Below, piece by piece: positions 41,504 through 50,095 of a stretch of 64,000 bases of DNA (position 1 is its first letter; the number at the start of each line of letters is the position of its first letter). The translations under genes were made by a program, and so were the position numbers. The notes under the pieces are model-generated. The model did not search any database, had not been told where the DNA came from, and saw only the letters and a list, made by a program, of their open reading frames with translations. Source of the DNA: Lentzea alba (GTDB lineage: Bacteria > Actinomycetota > Actinomycetes > Mycobacteriales > Pseudonocardiaceae); NCBI RefSeq assembly GCF_011067745.1, contig NZ_JAAMPJ010000018.1:62001-126000 (forward strand), written 5' to 3'.

Positions 41504-42634
41504 CTAGGCGCCCGGCCTCAGTCCGGGCCATCCGGGCGTGGGGTCGCCCTTCACCTCACCGAAGTACAGCGCGAAGGTCTGCTTCCAGCGCTCCACCTCT
41601 GCGCGGTCGGCCATGAACCGCGGGAAGCCGTCGACGTGGGCGTTCGGGTACTTCCAGACCGGCTTCAGACCCGTCGGCGGAGTCACGTCCGTGCGCACCG
41701 ACCAACCGTTGAAGGCCGCTTGCTGCCGTTCGAGGGACAACTGCCAGTTGAGATACAACTTGGCGGCGGTGGGGTTCTTTGCCTGCTTGAGGATCGCGGC
41801 CCGCTGACCCCAGGCCATGAACGGGTGGCCGTCGGCGGCCACGAACCTCACCGGTGACGTCGCCGGCGCCACCAGTGAGCCGGCGCCACCGATGCCGATC
41901 GCCTTCTGCCCACCGTTCACCGCCAGGCCCGGCGTGTGGCTGCCGCGGGCGAACTGCACGTCCTGGGCCGCCAGCTTGGCCACCCAGTCCCAGCCGTAGG
42001 TCTGCGCGTAGAGCGCGTAGAGGTAGAGGACGGCGTCGTCGTCGTGCGGGTACGACGAGGCGATCTTCCCCTTCCACTTCGGGTCCACGAGGTCGAGCGG
42101 CGTGCGCGGCACGTCCGCACCGACGGCCGCGACCCCGTACATGAAGCTGAAGGCGATCACCCCGATGGCCATCCAGGCGCCCTCGCGGTCCTTGAAACCG
42201 TCGTAGACCTTCGAGAACCCGGCCGGCCGGTAGTTCAGCAGGCGACCCTGTTCCTTCCACCGCACGAAGTCCTGCACGGTCTGCAGCTGCACGACGTCGG
42301 GAACGACCGTACCGGTGGCGAACTGGTTGTCCAGGCGGACGTCGTGGTACTTGCTGTAGTCCACGATCAGCGTGAGGTCGATGTCGGGGAAACGGGCCTT
42401 GAACGCGGCCTTCGTGCCGTCCTGCTGCGTCGCCGTGTCACCGCCCGCGTAGATGGTGAGCTTGCCACCTTCCTCGAGCGCGGCCTGGTAGAGCGCGTCG
42501 AGCGTCCTGGCCTCTTCGGGCCCGGCGCCCTGCGGTGCTCCTGCTGTGGCCGCGGTGGTGCCGAAAGCGCCGAAACCGATCGCGGCCCCGGCACCGGCGG
42601 CAAGGACACGTCGTCTGCTGAGCGAGCTCGACAC
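41504..42634 (-). CDS. Tat-exported ABC transporter substrate-binding protein (orphan)
   Basis: A 376-residue periplasmic-binding-type protein. The twin-arginine signal is SRRRVLAAGAGAAIGFGAFG at the N-terminus. The mature part begins LYQAALEEGGKLTIYAGGD and carries the cluster-D binding-protein pattern (KAAFKARFPDIDLTLIV, ASSYPHDDDAVLYLYALYAQ, NPTAAKLYLNWQLS) of Fe3+, thiamine or phosphonate binding proteins. No permease or ATPase gene is nearby, so it is either an orphan or serves a transporter elsewhere. GTG 42634 has GAGAGG seven nt upstream. Confidence 0.85.
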   Translation of the reverse strand: MSSSLSRRRVLAAGAGAAIGFGAFGTTAATAGAPQGAGPEEARTLDALYQAALEEGGKLTIYAGGDTATQQDGTKAAFKARFPDIDLTLIVDYSKYHDVRLDNQFATGTVVPDVVQLQTVQDFVRWKEQGRLLNYRPAGFSKVYDGFKDREGAWMAIGVIAFSFMYGVAAVGADVPRTPLDLVDPKWKGKIASSYPHDDDAVLYLYALYAQTYGWDWVAKLAAQDVQFARGSHTPGLAVNGGQKAIGIGGAGSLVAPATSPVRFVAADGHPFMAWGQRAAILKQAKNPTAAKLYLNWQLSLERQQAAFNGWSVRTDVTPPTGLKPVWKYPNAHVDGFPRFMADRAEVERWKQTFALYFGEVKGDPTPGWPGLRPGA

Positions 42635-42742
42635 GATAGGACCTCTCTTCAAAGCCGGACACTCTTCGACCACGCAATCCTGTTGCGGCCGAAGGATCTC
42701 CACATCAACCGGGCGGAGCGTCCACACGCGCGGAAGATTGGA

Positions 42743-42772
42743 TCCGCGTTCAACCGAACGGTTGAACGCGGA
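42743..42772 (-). terminator. Perfect 14-bp stem terminator after the serine protease gene
   Basis: Arms TCCGCGTTCAACCG and CGGTTGAACGCGGA around two bases, 14 nt past the protease stop. Almost a perfect palindrome, so an operator role for the downstream binding-protein gene is possible too. Confidence 0.8.
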
Positions 42773-42786
42773 CCGAGCACGTTGTC

Positions 42787-43758
42787 CTAGTAGACCCAGA
42801 CGCCGTAGTTGTGCATCGCCTCGACGACGGGCTGGAAGAACGTCTGACCGCCGCTCCGGCAGTCCCCGCTGCCGCCGGAAGTGAGGCCCAGCGCGGTGTT
42901 GCCCGCGAACAACGAACCACCGCTGTCGCCGGGCTCGGCGCAGACGTTGGTCCCGATCATGCCGTGAACCGAGCCTTCCTCGTAGTTCACGGTCACGTTC
43001 AAGCCCGTCACCACACCGCCGTGCCTGCCGGTGGTGCTGCCACTGCGTTCGACGCTCTGGCCCACGTAGGGATCCGCCGCCGCGTTGATGTCCCGCACGG
43101 TGCCGTCGTACATGTACACGCCACCCGGCCGGTCCCAGCCGTCGATGTAGCGGATGATGCCGTAGTCGTTGCCGGGGAACGAAGTTCCGGTCCGCCAGCC
43201 GAGGAACCGACCGCCCGATCCGGTCCAGTCCACGCCGGTGTTGGTGCAGTGACCGGCGGTCAGCGCGTACGCGGTGCCGTCGGCCGACGCCACGTTGAAC
43301 CCGAGCGAACAGCGCCACGGGCCGTTGTGGATGGGGTTGCCACCCGCGATGAACGGCCGCATGACGCCGGGCGCCGACTCGAGTCGCGCCTTGTCCCCCA
43401 GTCCGGCGACGGCCGCTCGAAGCCGGTCGAGCCGCTCGCCCGTCACGGTGCTGTCGGCCGTGACGCGCACCTGGTTGGTCACCGGGTCCACGCCCCAGGA
43501 GGTGCCGGGGATGGTGGCCGAGCGACGCAGTTCGTCTGTCGCGGCTCGCAGGGTGGCGCCGCTGTGCTTGACGATCTTGGCTGTGCTGCCGCCGGCCCGG
43601 ACCCGCTGTGCTTCTGCTCGCGTGGTCACGTTGACCACCATGGTGCCGGTCGCTTGGTCCAAATAGGACCCCGCGTCCGACGGCGCCGCCTGTGCGGCCG
43701 GTGCCACCAGCGCGGCTCCGACGACGACTGCCACGACCATTGCGCGTTGGATCTTCAC
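42787..43758 (-). CDS. Secreted serine protease, streptogrisin/alpha-lytic type (S1)
   Basis: A 323-residue preproprotease. Signal peptide [20 protein letters not shown], a pro-region of about 110 residues ([34 protein letters not shown]) and a catalytic domain with His in [10 protein letters not shown], Asp in GNDYGIIRY and Ser in [10 protein letters not shown]. Cysteines in [21 protein letters not shown] and GDCRSG can form the usual disulphides. GTG 43758 follows GGGAGG by six nt. It diverges from a metalloprotease gene. Confidence 0.93.
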   Translation of the reverse strand: MKIQRAMVVAVVVGAALVAPAAQAAPSDAGSYLDQATGTMVVNVTTRAEAQRVRAGGSTAKIVKHSGATLRAATDELRRSATIPGTSWGVDPVTNQVRVTADSTVTGERLDRLRAAVAGLGDKARLESAPGVMRPFIAGGNPIHNGPWRCSLGFNVASADGTAYALTAGHCTNTGVDWTGSGGRFLGWRTGTSFPGNDYGIIRYIDGWDRPGGVYMYDGTVRDINAAADPYVGQSVERSGSTTGRHGGVVTGLNVTVNYEEGSVHGMIGTNVCAEPGDSGGSLFAGNTALGLTSGGSGDCRSGGQTFFQPVVEAMHNYGVWVY

Positions 43759-44051
43759 AGTGCCTCCCGATGCAGGGAATCGGTACAGGGCACCTCGATG
43801 GTTGTGCGCGCTCTCACGGGCTGTCAATGAATCGTTTCAATTCGGCATGAACCTGTCTTGTCTTGTCAATCGACGACAAGACGGCGCTGAAAATTGAACG
43901 TTTCAATCCCATTGCGACTTTTCGGTCGCCGGAGGCCGCGAGACCCGCGCACACCCGACCATCGGCCCTCGCGGCAGGAGACTTCCAGGCGGTAGAAGGT
44001 TGTCGTGGGCCTCGAGCGCACACCACGCCCCAGTACCAAGGAGTCATGAGC
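43759..44051. promoter_or_regulatory. Shared divergent promoter region of the two protease genes
   Basis: It carries two related TGAA-TTCA palindromes, at 43828-43839 (TGAATCGTTTCA) and 43894-43906 (TTGAACGTTTCAA), and between them an eight-base inverted repeat GTCTTGTC/GACAAGAC at 43860-43882. The arrangement suggests both proteases are controlled together. No regulator gene is adjacent. Confidence 0.5.
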
Positions 44052-46568
44052 GTGCCAAGAAAATCCTCACCGAACCGGCTCAGGGCGGTGGCCGCGGCGG
44101 TGATCGCGGTGACCGCGCTGGCAGGACTGCCGGTCGTGAGCACCGCAGCACCGGACAACCCGTGGACTCCCGCTCCCGCGGCCACCGCGCTCTCCGCCGG
44201 ACAACCCGAGATCCGGGCCGCCCGATTCGCGAGCTTCACGCTCGACCGCGCCACCATCTTGTCTCAACTGGACAGTCCGGCTGAGTCGCGTGAGGTCGTA
44301 CTGCCCGCACCCGACGGCTCGTTCCAGCGCTTCCGGCTGGAAGACGCACCGGTGATGGAGGCCGGTCTGGCCGCGGCGCACCCCGAGATCAGGACGTTCG
44401 CGGGCCGGGGCGTCGACGACCCTGCCGCCACCGTGCGAGCGGACTTCACCCCGCTGGGATTCCACGCCTCGGTCCGGTCGCCGCGCGGTCAGTGGTACGT
44501 CGATCCCCACCACCGCGCCGATCAACGGTTGTACGCGAGCTACTACGGCCGTGACCTGGCAAAGCCTGCCCCGCTGGTGGAACGGGCGGCGGTCCGCGAC
44601 TCGATGCCCGACGTGCAGCCGAGCGCGAGTGGTGGCGGCGTGGTGCGGCTGCGCACCTACCGGCTCGCGCTCGTCACCGATCCGACGTACGCCGAGTATT
44701 TCGGCGCCTCGAACGTGACCGCCGCGAAGGTCACGCTCGTCAACCGGGTCAACCAGGTCTACGAGGACGAGACCTCGATCCGGCTGGTGCTCGTCAACGA
44801 TACCGACAAGACGAACCTCAACACCACGGCGATGGCCTCCGAGCCGAACGGGCCCTGTGGCGCGGAACCCTGCTTCCGGCCCGGCGACCTCGACGCGTGC
44901 GACATCCCCGGCCTCTACCGCAACCCGGCCGTGCTCGGTCAGCTCGTCGGCGCGGGCAACTACGACGTCGGGCACATCGGCCTCGGCCGCGCCGGAGGCG
45001 GACTGGCCGGACTCGGCGTGGTCGGCCGGGAGGACAAAGCGCTGGGGTGCACCGGGTTGCCGACGCCGGTCGGCGACTTCTACGCGGTCGACTACGTGGC
45101 GCACGAGATCGGGCACCAGTTCGGCGCCAACCACACGTTCAACGGAACGCAGCACGCCTGTTCCGGGGGCAACCGGAACGAGGCCACCTCCGTCGAACCC
45201 GGCAGCGGGTCGTCGATCATGGCCTATGCCGGGATCTGCCGCCAGGACAACCTGCAGCCGCACTCCGACCCGTACTGGTCGCACCGCAGCTACACCGAGA
45301 TCACCTCGTACGTCACGACCAGCCTGCCCGCGATCGACGAGCAGCAGAACGTGGCGCTGCGCGACTTCGACGGCACGGACTCCTTCCGGATCAGCTACCG
45401 CGGCCGGGAGTCGGCGCCGATCGTGCGCGGCACGAACTTCACGGACACCGGCATCAAAGCCGCGATCGAGGCGATCCGCGGCTGGCCCGCCGGCGCGACG
45501 GTCGACGTGCTCGGGTTCGACGGCCACGAGATGACCGACGCCGGGTTCCGGGTCAGCTTCACCGGTGGCCCGGTGGCGGGCAAGAACGTCGACCCGCTCG
45601 TCATCACCGACGCGCACGGCACGTCCAGCCTCGTGGGCGAGACGGTCAAGGGCGGCAAGCCGGACAACGGCGGGCGGCACATCACCAACACCGCCAACCA
45701 CGCGCCCATCGTGACCGTCGCGCCGAAGTACGCCATCCCGGTTCGCACGCCGTTCGCGTTGACCGGACGTGCGATCGATGTCAACGGCGACACCGTGACC
45801 TACCTGTGGGAGCAGAACGACCGTGGCGGCGCCACGGGCACTGGCCTGGTGGACAACAAGAAAACGGACGGCCCGCTGTTCCGGCAGTTCGGCACCGCCG
45901 CCGTCGTCAGCGACGAGGACGCGCTCAAGTACCACTCGCCGGGCCTGAACACCGCGACCACCAATCCCACCAGGGTCTTCCCGGACCTCGCGCAGGTCGC
46001 GGCGAACAACACCAACGCCCGCAACGGCGAATGCCCGGCCGCACCGCCGCCACCGACCACCGGCAGCGGGACGAACGTGCCGCCCGCCCTCGTCGACTGC
46101 TACTCGGAGTTCCTGCCGACCGCGGACTGGGTGGGCGTCGACAACGACCGGACCCTGCACTTCCGGCTCACCGCCCGGGACGGCCGCGGTGGCATCAGCA
46201 GTGCCGACACCGCACTCGTCCTCGCCTCGTCGGCAGGTCCGTTCCTCGTGACCTCGCAGGCGACCACGACCACGCTGACCGGCGGCACCACGCAGTCGAT
46301 CACCTGGGACGTGGCGCGCACCGACGTGGCACCGGTCGGTGTGCGCGAGGTGAAGATCTCCCTGTCGCTCGACGGAGGTCTGACGTTCCCGCACGTGCTC
46401 GCGAACCGCACGCCGAACGACGGCAGCGAGACCGTCCGGCTGCCGAGGGTGGCCACGTCCAAGGCCCGGATCAAGATCGAGGCGCTCGGGAACGTCTTCT
46501 TCGACCTCAACGACGCCGACTTCATCGTGCAGGCACCGTCCGGTCGGGCCATCGCCATGCAGCGCTGA
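44052..46568 (+). CDS. Secreted zinc metalloprotease, M12B/reprolysin-like
   Basis: An 838-residue exported protease. Signal segment AVAAAVIAVTALAGLPVV, a propeptide region to about residue 190, a metzincin domain with the zinc motif HEIGHQFGANHTF (about 350) and Met-turn SIMAYAGIC about 40 residues later, then beta-rich C-terminal domains (PIVRGTNFTD, VDVNGDTVTYLWEQNDRGGA; SITWDVARTDVAPVGVREVK). The AAGGAG binding site lies eight nt before GTG 44052, which I prefer to ATG 44046 only two nt from it. The propeptide contains no obvious cysteine switch. Converges with the hydrolase gene, stops 22 nt apart. Confidence 0.87.
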   Translation: MPRKSSPNRLRAVAAAVIAVTALAGLPVVSTAAPDNPWTPAPAATALSAGQPEIRAARFASFTLDRATILSQLDSPAESREVVLPAPDGSFQRFRLEDAPVMEAGLAAAHPEIRTFAGRGVDDPAATVRADFTPLGFHASVRSPRGQWYVDPHHRADQRLYASYYGRDLAKPAPLVERAAVRDSMPDVQPSASGGGVVRLRTYRLALVTDPTYAEYFGASNVTAAKVTLVNRVNQVYEDETSIRLVLVNDTDKTNLNTTAMASEPNGPCGAEPCFRPGDLDACDIPGLYRNPAVLGQLVGAGNYDVGHIGLGRAGGGLAGLGVVGREDKALGCTGLPTPVGDFYAVDYVAHEIGHQFGANHTFNGTQHACSGGNRNEATSVEPGSGSSIMAYAGICRQDNLQPHSDPYWSHRSYTEITSYVTTSLPAIDEQQNVALRDFDGTDSFRISYRGRESAPIVRGTNFTDTGIKAAIEAIRGWPAGATVDVLGFDGHEMTDAGFRVSFTGGPVAGKNVDPLVITDAHGTSSLVGETVKGGKPDNGGRHITNTANHAPIVTVAPKYAIPVRTPFALTGRAIDVNGDTVTYLWEQNDRGGATGTGLVDNKKTDGPLFRQFGTAAVVSDEDALKYHSPGLNTATTNPTRVFPDLAQVAANNTNARNGECPAAPPPPTTGSGTNVPPALVDCYSEFLPTADWVGVDNDRTLHFRLTARDGRGGISSADTALVLASSAGPFLVTSQATTTTLTGGTTQSITWDVARTDVAPVGVREVKISLSLDGGLTFPHVLANRTPNDGSETVRLPRVATSKARIKIEALGNVFFDLNDADFIVQAPSGRAIAMQR

Positions 46569-46590
46569 TCCCGGCAGCGCCGCCGCCTGC

Positions 46591-47448
46591 CTACCGTGCG
46601 AGGAACTCGAGAGCCTTGGTGACGAACTCCTCGTGGAACTGGAAGATGCCGCCGTGGCCGGCGTCGGGGTAGATCACCAGTTCGCTGTTGGGCAGGCGGC
46701 GGGCGAGGTCGTGCGTGTTGCTCGTCGGCACCATTCGATCGTGGTCGCCGTTGGCGACGAGCACTGGTGCAGTGATGACGGAGAGGTCGGCGGGCTTGGC
46801 AAGTCCCCAGCGGTGGATGGCCTTGAGCTGTGCGCCGTACGCCCGGAGGGAGATCGCCTTGTCGCGGTTCCGGGTGCGTTCTTTGAGGCGACCGAGGAAC
46901 TGCTTGCCGGCCCGGCGTCCGTTGGGCGTCCTGGTGAAGAAGAGGAACTGCTTCGGGTCCTGAAGCGTGAGCAGTGCCCGGACCGTGTCGAGGTGGGAAA
47001 TCCTGGTGACGTTCTTGATGCCCTCACCGCCGGCGGGGCCGGTGCCCGCGAGGATCAGCTTGCGGACGAGCCGCGGTTCGGCCGCGGCGATCACCTGGGC
47101 GACCATGCCGCCCATGGAGAACCCGAGGAGGTCGACCTTGGTCAGCCCCAACGCCCGGATGAAGGTGACGGCGTCCTTCGCCATCGCCTCGATGGTGTCC
47201 GGCGTCCTGCCGGTGGAGGCGCCGACACCGCGGTTGTCGAAGGTGATGACCCGGTGTCGCGCGGCGATGCCGTCGACGACCCGAGGATCCCAGTTGTCCA
47301 GGACCGCGGCCAGGTGGGTGATGAAGACGACCGGGACGCCGGACTTCGGGCCGAGCTCGCGGTATGCGAAGTCCACGCCGCCTGCCGACACGGTCCGGGT
47401 CTGTGCGTCCTGATAGGACGCCACCAGTGCTTCTTGCTGGTCACTCAT
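46591..47448 (-). CDS. Alpha/beta hydrolase
   Basis: A 285-residue hydrolase. The nucleophile elbow is GFSMGG (Ser near 115), an oxyanion region is VVFITHLAAVLDNW with FDNRGVGAS after it, the acid is probably in VANGDHDRMVP and the histidine in PDAGHGGIFQF. The family covers esterases and haloperoxidase-like enzymes. ATG 47448 has AAGGAG seven nt before. An ATA-rich element at 47476-47494 upstream resembles one before the TetR gene at 49892. Confidence 0.87.
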   Translation of the reverse strand: MSDQQEALVASYQDAQTRTVSAGGVDFAYRELGPKSGVPVVFITHLAAVLDNWDPRVVDGIAARHRVITFDNRGVGASTGRTPDTIEAMAKDAVTFIRALGLTKVDLLGFSMGGMVAQVIAAAEPRLVRKLILAGTGPAGGEGIKNVTRISHLDTVRALLTLQDPKQFLFFTRTPNGRRAGKQFLGRLKERTRNRDKAISLRAYGAQLKAIHRWGLAKPADLSVITAPVLVANGDHDRMVPTSNTHDLARRLPNSELVIYPDAGHGGIFQFHEEFVTKALEFLAR

Positions 47449-47475
47449 CACGACTCTCCTTCGGTGAGAGTTGAA

Positions 47476-47494
47476 GTATGACCATAATACTATC
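47476..47494. promoter_or_regulatory. AT-rich element upstream of the hydrolase gene
   Basis: GTATGACCATAATACTATC matches, in inverse orientation, 49950-49968 at 15 of 19 positions. Such an AT-rich run is rare in this genome. It may be an operator, or a shared -10 (TATTAT) context. Confidence 0.4.
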
Positions 47495-47528
47495 GGACTG
47501 GCAAGCGGTCAGGTCTCGGCGCGCACGT

Positions 47529-48038
47529 TCAGCTCGCGGGTGACTTCAGCCGAAACGCTGGTCCGGGGACGGATTCGAGGTCGGCCACGTCGACGGGATG
47601 GTCTCGGTCACAGCGCATCCGGACGTCGACGGGTGCGCCGCAGCCGCGGTGACGCACCTCCACCGCAGGACCTTCCGGGTCGGCTTGGTAGCGGTCACCC
47701 CAGCGCATGAGACCGAGCACGGCGGGCACGAGATCGGCGCCCTTGGGGGTGATCACGTACTTGGGCCGGGCACGTGAGCCGGGTTCCCGGTAGGTCTCGG
47801 TCGCCAGGATCCCTTCCCGCACCAGCATGCGCAGCCGTGCCGCGAGCAGGTTGCGCGGGCAGCCCAGAACCTGCTCGAACTCGCCGAAGCGCGACGAGCC
47901 GTACCAGACCTCGCGCAGGATCAGGATCGTCCACTTCTCGCCCACGATCTCCAGCGTTCGCGCGATCGAGCAGTTCGACGTGTCGCGATCAAGCCGAAGG
48001 TCGACGAGGTCCCCACTCGTATCTGTCGATGCGTCCAC
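47529..48038 (-). CDS. HxlR-family regulator
   Basis: A 169-residue winged-helix regulator. The HxlR core is CSIARTLEIVGEKWTILILR, then FGEFEQVLGCPRNLLAARLR and KYVITPKGADLVPAV. A C-terminal extension with several cysteines (RHRGCGAPVDVRMRCDRDHP) may sense metal or redox state. HxlR proteins often respond to reactive electrophiles or redox change. The start is GTG 48038. A sequence seven nt upstream is nearly identical to one in front of the reductase gene at 49202, marking that gene as a probable target. Confidence 0.88.
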   Translation of the reverse strand: MDASTDTSGDLVDLRLDRDTSNCSIARTLEIVGEKWTILILREVWYGSSRFGEFEQVLGCPRNLLAARLRMLVREGILATETYREPGSRARPKYVITPKGADLVPAVLGLMRWGDRYQADPEGPAVEVRHRGCGAPVDVRMRCDRDHPVDVADLESVPGPAFRLKSPAS

Positions 48039-48044
48039 AGGGCG

Positions 48045-48068
48045 AGTTTACTTTCTTGTACTCAGCTG
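48045..48068. promoter_or_regulatory. Probable HxlR operator, site A
   Basis: Read on the minus strand it begins CAGCTGAGTACA and ends TAAACT. It matches site B (49249-49271) except for one inserted base and one mismatch over 24 positions. Directly before the hxlR start. Confidence 0.55.
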
Positions 48069-48170
48069 CTGGTGCCGCGCCCGCAACGCGGCTTTGTCGA
48101 TCTTGCCCACGGCGTTGCGCGCGATGGCATCAAGCACCACCAGCCGCTGTCCTGCCAGGTCTCGTCCCAG
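48048..48170 (-). pseudogene. C-terminal remnant of an AMP-binding acyl-CoA ligase
   Basis: Minus-strand frame reading LVVLDAIARNAVGKIDKAAL then RARHQQLSTRK and a stop. RNAVGKIDKAALR is the catalytic-lysine motif at the end of acyl-CoA synthetases (PRNAVGKIDKPxLR). Only about 40 residues remain, between the reductase stop and the HxlR start; the rest of the gene is gone. Confidence 0.65.
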
Positions 48171-48188
48171 GTCGGCAATGTAACTTCG

Positions 48189-49202
48189 TCATCCCTGGGA
48201 GGAAACAGAGACGACGACCTTCCCAGCCTTGGTGCGTCCCTGCTCGACGTACTCCATCGCCTCGATGGTCTGATCGAACGGGAAGGTCCGGTCGATGACC
48301 GGGCGGAGCTTTCCGCTGTCGTACAGAGCACCGAGCTCGCGCAGCTGAGAACCGTTGGCCTGCATGAAGAAGAACTCGTAGCGCACGCCCAAGGCCTTGG
48401 CCCGCTTGCGAATCTTGCGACTGAGCACCTTCAGCACCACGCCCATGACCGACGGCGCACCGAGCTGCTGGGCGAACCCGGCGTCCGGCGGGCCGGCGAC
48501 ACCGATGGCCAAGCCGCCCGGCTTGAGGACCGTCAGCGACTTCTCGAGGTTCGTCCCACCCAAGGAGTCCACCACCAGGTCGTAGCCGGCGGACAGCACC
48601 GTCGAAAAGTCGTCCTTCTTGTAGTCGACGACGATGTCCGCGCCGAGACTCCTGACCAACTCCTCGGTGGAGGCGCTCGCAGTCGTCGCCACCGTGGCGC
48701 CGAGATGCTTGGCGAGCTGGATGACCGTCGAACCGAGACCACCCGCACCGGCGTGGACGAGCACCTTCTGCCCCGGCTGCACGCGAGCGCGGTCGACGAG
48801 AATCTGCCAGGCGGCCAGGGCCACCAGCGGCACCGCGGCGGCCTCTTCCAGCGTGAGCGAGGCCGGCTTGGGCGCGACGTCGTCCTGGTCGATCGCGATG
48901 AGCTCGGCGAACCCGCCGATCCGCAGGTCGCGCGGACGGGCGTAGACCTCGTCGCCGACCTTGAAGTCGCGGACCGCGGACCCGACACGCGTCACGACGC
49001 CGGCCACGTCATGGCCGAGGACGAACGGACGCTTGTACTTCAGGAGCTGCTTGAACTCCCCGTTGCGGACCATCTTGTCCAGGGGGTTGATGGCGGTGGC
49101 ACTCACCCGGACCAGGACGTCGCGGTCCCCGACGGTGGGCTCCGGCACGGTCGCGGCACGAAGACCGTCCTTGCCGTACTTCTCGACGACGAATGCCTTC
49201 AT
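48189..49202 (-). CDS. NADP-dependent medium-chain reductase (quinone oxidoreductase type)
   Basis: A 337-residue MDR-superfamily enzyme lacking the catalytic-zinc cysteines, so quinone/enoyl-reductase rather than alcohol-dehydrogenase type. N-terminal GroES-like domain (VSATAINPLDKMVRNGEF, FVLGHDVAGVVTRVG), nucleotide-binding VLVHAGAGGLGSTVIQLAKH (about 145-165) and DLVVDSLGG. It probably reduces quinones or electrophilic enones. It carries a copy of the putative HxlR operator upstream, in keeping with an HxlR-controlled detoxifying reductase. Confidence 0.88.
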   Translation of the reverse strand: MKAFVVEKYGKDGLRAATVPEPTVGDRDVLVRVSATAINPLDKMVRNGEFKQLLKYKRPFVLGHDVAGVVTRVGSAVRDFKVGDEVYARPRDLRIGGFAELIAIDQDDVAPKPASLTLEEAAAVPLVALAAWQILVDRARVQPGQKVLVHAGAGGLGSTVIQLAKHLGATVATTASASTEELVRSLGADIVVDYKKDDFSTVLSAGYDLVVDSLGGTNLEKSLTVLKPGGLAIGVAGPPDAGFAQQLGAPSVMGVVLKVLSRKIRKRAKALGVRYEFFFMQANGSQLRELGALYDSGKLRPVIDRTFPFDQTIEAMEYVEQGRTKAGKVVVSVSSQG

Positions 49203-49248
49203 GTCAGCCAGCCTTCTGCGCGCTCTTGTCGGGATGGAGCAACATTAC

Positions 49249-49271
49249 CAGCTGAGTACAGAAACTAAACT
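49249..49271. promoter_or_regulatory. Probable HxlR operator, site B
   Basis: CAGCTGAGTACA on the plus strand followed by GAAACTAAACT. Nearly identical to site A in opposite orientation relative to the gene, 47 nt before the reductase ATG; it also forms an AGCTGAGT/ACTCAGCT inverted repeat with adjoining bases. Confidence 0.55.
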
Positions 49272-49304
49272 CAGCTTGAAGGTGCGACGTCCAGCACAGC
49301 CAGG

Positions 49305-49892
49305 TCAGCCGCGCGGCTGTTCGCCCATCAGCGCGAGGGCGTTCCGGAGCCCCTGCGCGAGGATCTCGTCGGAGAGCTCCCGGTCGGCCACAGCCCTGGC
49401 GAGCTGCATGGTCCCGACCAACATCGTGTACAGGCCGATCGTCGTCGCGCGCGCCGACCGCGGGTCTTCGGGCGCCAGACGCGTGGCCATCTCTTGGATG
49501 ATGGCTTCCGCGCCGTCGGTGTAAGCCCGTTTGGTCCCCTCCGCGCAACGGCCGACCTCGTCGAGCAGCGCGGCTGACGGACAACCGACGTTCGGGTTGT
49601 CGCGGTGTTGCGGAGAGAGGTACTCGTACACGACGTCCACGAGCCCGGTCCGGCCTGGCGCCGCGGCCGCGATGTTCTCGGCCTGCGTGTGCAGTTCGGC
49701 CGCCACGACGGCGGCGACGAGATCCTCTTTGGATCCGAAGTGCGCGTAGAAGGCGCCGTTGGTCAGCCCGGCGTCCTTCATCAGCGTGGCGACACCCGAG
49801 CCGTCGATCCCGTCCTGCTTGAACCGGCGGCCGGCGGTCTCGATGATCCGCCGCCGGGTCTCCTCTTTGTGCTCAGTGCCGTACCTCGCCAC
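49305..49892 (-). CDS. TetR-family regulator
   Basis: A 195-residue repressor. N-terminal helix-turn-helix: RRRIIETAGRRFKQDGIDGS, VATLMKDAGLTNGAFYAHFG, SKEDLVAAVV; the C-terminal domain contains PNVGCPSAALLDEVGRC. I chose GTG 49892 (VARYGTEHKEE) because GGAGG lies six nt before it; a GTG at 49928 in the same frame is preceded by a palindrome and promoter-like sequence. The related AT-rich element before the alpha/beta hydrolase makes that gene a possible target. Confidence 0.88.
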   Translation of the reverse strand: MARYGTEHKEETRRRIIETAGRRFKQDGIDGSGVATLMKDAGLTNGAFYAHFGSKEDLVAAVVAAELHTQAENIAAAAPGRTGLVDVVYEYLSPQHRDNPNVGCPSAALLDEVGRCAEGTKRAYTDGAEAIIQEMATRLAPEDPRSARATTIGLYTMLVGTMQLARAVADRELSDEILAQGLRNALALMGEQPRG

Positions 49893-49928
49893 CAGTTCCT
49901 CCACGAACCACGTGAACCTGACACTCAC

Positions 49929-49968
49929 CCTACTTCATGGTAGGACGAACATAATATTATGATCACAC
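49929..49968. promoter_or_regulatory. Putative TetR autoregulatory region
   Basis: Contains CCTAC/GTAGG arms around six bases (about 49929-49944) and the perfect 12-bp palindrome CATAATATTATG at 49950-49961, continuing into GATCACAC. The latter 19 bp is the partner of 47476-47494. Confidence 0.45.
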
Positions 49969-50095
49969 CTGGTGCGATCAGTCGTCACGAGCAGGAATTG
50001 CTTTGCGCGGCAATGGATCGCGCGAGATCAGGGCGTCCGTAACACACTTTCTCCCAGCGTGGATACCAAAAGTGTCACCGCGCAGGGGAGGCACC

